This document shows, piece after piece, positions 61,410 to 64,000 of a stretch of DNA of 64,000 bases; position 1 is the first letter of the stretch, and every line of letters begins with the position of its first letter. The notes beneath the pieces were generated by a model that was not told where the DNA came from, ran no database searches, and saw only the letters and a list, made by a program, of their open reading frames with translations. The translations under genes and the position numbers were made by a program. The DNA is from Actinobacteria bacterium OV320 (GTDB lineage: Bacteria > Actinomycetota > Actinomycetes > Streptomycetales > Streptomycetaceae), in NCBI GenBank assembly GCA_001298545.1, contig LJCX01000028.1, forward strand, positions 434,001 through 498,000, in the 5' to 3' direction.

Positions 61410-61446
61410 GAACGGGCCCGTCGTGACGATCACGACGGGCCCGTTC
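61410..61446. terminator. 17-bp stem bidirectional terminator
   Basis: GAACGGGCCCGTCGTGA at 61410-61426 pairs exactly with 61430-61446 across a CGA loop, between the convergent DinB-like and DD-peptidase genes. Confidence 0.88.
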
Positions 61447-61472
61447 CGGGAGCGCTACCGGTTGAGCGGGTG

Positions 61473-62375
61473 TCAGCCCAGCTTGGCGAAGCCGAAGTTC
61501 AGCAGCTTCGTCGCGTCGGCGGCACGCACCGTCGCGCTGGTGGAGGCCAGCACCGTACCCACGACGGTCTTGCCGTTGCGGGTGGCGGCGAAGACGAGGC
61601 AGTACTTCGCCTCCGGACCGGAGCCCGTCTTCACGCCGATGGTGCCGCTGTAGCTGCTCAGCAGCGTGTTGGTGTTGGTCCAGGCCGCCATGGTGCGGGT
61701 GGAGCCGGTCTTGGTGATGGTCTTGGCGGTGTACGACTTCGTCTTGACGACCGCACGGAAGTTCGCGCTCTTCAGCGAGTTGCTGGCGAGCTTCGTCAGG
61801 TCCTTGGCGGTCGAGTAGTTCGACCCGTTGCCGATGCCGTCGAACGAGTCGAAGTGCGTCTTCGTCATGCCGAGGGCCTTGGCCTTGCTGTTCATCTTGG
61901 CGATGAAGTTCTTCACGCGCGCGGCCCGCGTGGTGCCCGTGCCGAACTTGTCGGCCAGGGCGTACGCGGCGTCACAACCGGACGGCAGCATCAGCCCGTA
62001 GAGCAGCTGACGGACCGTGACCTTGTCGCCGACGATCAGGCGCGCGGACGAGGCGTTGTTCGCAACGATGTAGTCGCTGTACGCCTTCTGGATGGTGACC
62101 TTGGTGTTCAGATTCAGGTTCGTCTGCGACAGCACGACGTTCGCCGTCATGATCTTCGTGGTGGAGCCGGTGGACAGCTTGGTGTCCATGCCCTTGTTGT
62201 ACAGCGCGGCGCCGTTCGCATTGTTCATCACGTAGCCGGTCTTGGCGGCGATCGTGGGCGTCGTGACGGCTTGTGCGGGCGCCGCGGTGAGGGCTCCGGT
62301 CGCGAGCACTGCGCCGACGGTGACGGCGACGGATGCGGCCCTGCGGACTCGGATGCCCTTGGTGGCGGTTATCAA
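61473..62375 (-). CDS. Secreted DD-peptidase/transpeptidase (K15-like, S11 family)
   Basis: The 300-aa penicillin-binding enzyme has a signal peptide (about 1-36, ending AAPAQA) and the active-site motifs Ser71-Thr-Thr-Lys74, Ser132-Gly-Cys134 and KTG in GVKTGSGPEAKYC. The SGC in place of the usual SxN is the unusual second motif of the Streptomyces K15 DD-transpeptidase, which the whole sequence strongly resembles. It should act on D-Ala-D-Ala ends of peptidoglycan and bind beta-lactams. The best start is TTG at 62375 with GGGG about 8 nt upstream; no closer ATG or GTG begins the signal peptide. Confidence 0.93.
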   Translation of the reverse strand: MITATKGIRVRRAASVAVTVGAVLATGALTAAPAQAVTTPTIAAKTGYVMNNANGAALYNKGMDTKLSTGSTTKIMTANVVLSQTNLNLNTKVTIQKAYSDYIVANNASSARLIVGDKVTVRQLLYGLMLPSGCDAAYALADKFGTGTTRAARVKNFIAKMNSKAKALGMTKTHFDSFDGIGNGSNYSTAKDLTKLASNSLKSANFRAVVKTKSYTAKTITKTGSTRTMAAWTNTNTLLSSYSGTIGVKTGSGPEAKYCLVFAATRNGKTVVGTVLASTSATVRAADATKLLNFGFAKLG

Positions 62376-62630
62376 CTGAAATACCCCGATTACGTCGAAT
62401 GCCCCTGCGATGCGGCCAAGTTGAAGGGGAAAGAAGAAGGGGCCGCATGTGTGTGACACGTAAGTAGCACAGAAAGTTGTGCGCTTGCTGGGCCGAATTT
62501 CCGATTACTTGACCCGGCTCTTACCCGGCCCTCGCCCACCCCGCTTCCCGCGCCCCTCGTCGCGCCCCGCCGCGGGTCCGCATTCTGGACCGGTCCCCCG
62601 TTGCGTACGTGTTGTATCTATCCTGTGGAC

Positions 62631-63302
62631 ATGCCGTCCTCCGCCCCGCCCGCCCCCGTCCCCGTGAAGCAACCGCCCGCCGCCGACCGGGTGTACGCCC
62701 ACGTCAAGCAGGGCGTCCTGGACCGCCTCTACGAGGGCGGCACGCTCCTCACCGAGGGCGAGCTCGCCGAGGCCGTGGGGGTCTCGCGCACTCCGGTGCG
62801 GGAGGCGCTGCTGCGCCTGGAGGTGGAGGGGCTGATCAAGCTCTACCCGAAGAAGGGCGCCCTGGTCCTGCCGGTCTCCGCACAGGAGATCGCGGACGTG
62901 GTGGAGACCCGGCTGCTGGTGGAGGAGCACGCGGCGCGCAAGGCGGTCCCCGCCTCGGCCGCGCTGATCCAGCGGCTGGAAGAGCTGCTCGCGAAGCAGA
63001 AGGCACAGGCCGCGGCGGGCGACCTGGCCGCGGCCGCCGTGACGGACCGCTGCTTCCACGCCGAGATCGTCCGCAGCGGCGGCAACGACATCCTGTCGAG
63101 GCTCTACGACCAGCTCCGCGACCGCCAGCTGCGGATGGGCGTCGCCGTGATGCACTCCCACCCCGACCGGATAGCCAAGACGCTGGGCGAGCACGAGGAG
63201 ATCCTCCAGGCACTGCGCTCCGGGGACGCCGAGGCCGCCGTCGAGATCGTGCACCGGCACGTCGGCTGGTTCTCGCACCTGGCGCGCGGGGAGGTCCGAT
63301 GA
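62631..63302 (+). CDS. GntR/FadR-subfamily transcriptional regulator
   Basis: The 223-aa protein has a GntR winged helix at about residues 20-80 (TEGELAEAVGVSRTPVREAL, LRLEVEGLIKLYPKKGALVL). A FCD-type all-helical ligand domain with metal-binding His residues follows (DRCFHAEIVRSGGNDILSRL, AVMHSHPDRIAKTLGEHEEI, VHRHVGWFSHL). It likely senses an organic acid. ATG at 62631 lies about 10 nt after TATCTATCC, so translation may be leaderless. Its stop overlaps the start of the MFS gene (ATGA), implying control of that transporter. Confidence 0.92.
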   Translation: MPSSAPPAPVPVKQPPAADRVYAHVKQGVLDRLYEGGTLLTEGELAEAVGVSRTPVREALLRLEVEGLIKLYPKKGALVLPVSAQEIADVVETRLLVEEHAARKAVPASAALIQRLEELLAKQKAQAAAGDLAAAAVTDRCFHAEIVRSGGNDILSRLYDQLRDRQLRMGVAVMHSHPDRIAKTLGEHEEILQALRSGDAEAAVEIVHRHVGWFSHLARGEVR

Positions 63303-64000
63303 GCCCCGGCCCCCGCAGCCTGAACTCCACCCTTCCGGGTGATCCACCGGGCGGACGGCGCGCGATGGCCGTCTGGGGGATCGGCGTCTCGGTCTACTTC
63401 GTCGCGGTCATCTTCCGCACCTCCCTCGGAGTGGCCGGCCTGGACGCCGCCGAGCGCTTCCAGGTCAACGCCTCGGCCCTGTCCACCTTCTCGATCCTCC
63501 AGCTCCTGGTCTACGCGGGCATGCAGATACCGGTGGGTCTGCTGGTCGACCGGCTCGGCACGAAGAAGGTGCTGACCATCGGCGTCGTGCTGTTCACGGC
63601 CGGCCAGCTCGGCTTCGCCTTCTCCCCGTCCTACGGCACGGCCCTCGCCTCACGCGCGCTGCTCGGCTGCGGGGACGCGATGACGTTCATCAGCGTCCTG
63701 CGGCTGGGAACCAGGTGGTTCCCGGCGCGCCGCGGACCGATGGTCGCGCAGTTCGCGGGACTGGCGGGGATGGCGGGCAACCTGGTCTCGACCCTCCTTC
63801 TGGCCCGCCTCCTGCACGGCATCGGCTGGACGGCGGCCTTCGCGGGCAGCTCGCTCGCGGGAGTGGTCGTCCTCGTCCTCCTGCTGCTGTTCCTGAAGGA
63901 CCACCCCGAGGGCCACGAGCCCGAGCCGTTCCCGCACCGGGGCGCGGCGTACGTCCGCCGCCAGATCGCCGCGTCCTGGCGTGAGCCCGGCACCCGCCTC
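63299..64000 (+). CDS. MFS transporter (partial, runs off the right edge)
   Basis: The visible 234 residues contain about six of the expected twelve membrane helices, with the MFS loop motif GLLVDRLGTKKVL between helices 2 and 3 and LGTRWFPARRGPMVAQFAGL later. Start ATG at 63299 overlaps the GntR stop, so it is coupled to its likely regulator. The substrate is unknown; the GntR partner suggests an organic acid or sugar acid. The C-terminal half lies outside the window. Confidence 0.92.
   Translation, partial: MSPGPRSLNSTLPGDPPGGRRAMAVWGIGVSVYFVAVIFRTSLGVAGLDAAERFQVNASALSTFSILQLLVYAGMQIPVGLLVDRLGTKKVLTIGVVLFTAGQLGFAFSPSYGTALASRALLGCGDAMTFISVLRLGTRWFPARRGPMVAQFAGLAGMAGNLVSTLLLARLLHGIGWTAAFAGSSLAGVVVLVLLLLFLKDHPEGHEPEPFPHRGAAYVRRQIAASWREPGTRL

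Overview
The window is a typical Streptomyces-type chromosome: GC is very high almost everywhere, third codon positions are G/C-saturated, GTG and TTG starts are common, Tat and LAXTG-type export signals occur, and there are GAF-ANTAR, SpoIIE-phosphatase, XRE-TPR and MocR regulators. The gene order metG ... aspS ... acyl-CoA dehydrogenase ... M18 aminopeptidase ... DD-peptidase ... GntR ... MFS resembles, from memory, the part of the S. coelicolor core chromosome not far from oriC. A perfect 14-bp ParB-binding parS palindrome at 47219-47232 fits that location. No rRNA, tRNA, CRISPR array, insertion sequence or multi-gene prophage was seen.

Layout. 1-12 kb: esterase, MOSC protein, O-methyltransferase, DUF4142 protein, large secreted subtilase, GH13 alpha-glucosidase, a sortase-anchored wall protein and a nucleoside hydrolase. 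11.7-13.2 kb: an auxiliary threonyl-tRNA synthetase without TGS or editing domains, preceded by an 18-codon leader peptide with three Thr codons in a row and a GC hairpin, which looks like ribosome-mediated attenuation. 13.5-18.6 kb: lipoprotein, GAF-ANTAR regulator, a coupled YcgR/YcgQ-like membrane pair, and an XRE-TPR regulator divergent from a very small secreted peptide gene across a perfect palindrome. 18.7-24.3 kb: a repeat-rich protein of unknown function, a membrane PP2C phosphatase and small membrane or secreted proteins. 24.2-29.6 kb: a MocR regulator divergent from an alpha/beta hydrolase, an EEP-family protein, and a PhoX-like phosphatase behind a PHO-box-like repeat. 29.9-38.4 kb: VWA protein, metG, pectate lyase, PH-domain protein, FG-GAP protein and a nucleotidyltransferase-like protein.

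38.5-45.3 kb: two paralogous Tat-exported intradiol dioxygenases flank an apparent operon of an RHH regulator, a DUF4097 protein and a DrrAB-type ABC exporter. The RHH gene is preceded by a 10-bp-phased array of GGYGCCA half-sites, and a DtxR/IdeR-like iron box lies upstream of the first dioxygenase. 45.4-50.5 kb: aspS, parS, a PAS-GAF-PP2C-ATPase signalling protein and an AI-2E family permease. 50.6-64 kb: a lone BRO-N antirepressor-like gene with a 16-bp inverted repeat inside its reading frame, pirin, SseB-domain protein, acyl-CoA dehydrogenase, M18 aminopeptidase, a cupin/GlxA-type divergent pair, LURP-one protein, nitrilase-family hydrolase, DinB/maleylpyruvate-isomerase-like protein, a K15-type DD-peptidase, and a GntR-MFS pair cut by the right edge.

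Many convergent gene ends are separated by strong GC hairpins; several are perfect palindromes likely to terminate both strands. The systems most worth testing are the Thr-leader/auxiliary ThrRS, the XRE-TPR/secreted-peptide pair, and the RHH-regulated ABC operon with its phased operator array.
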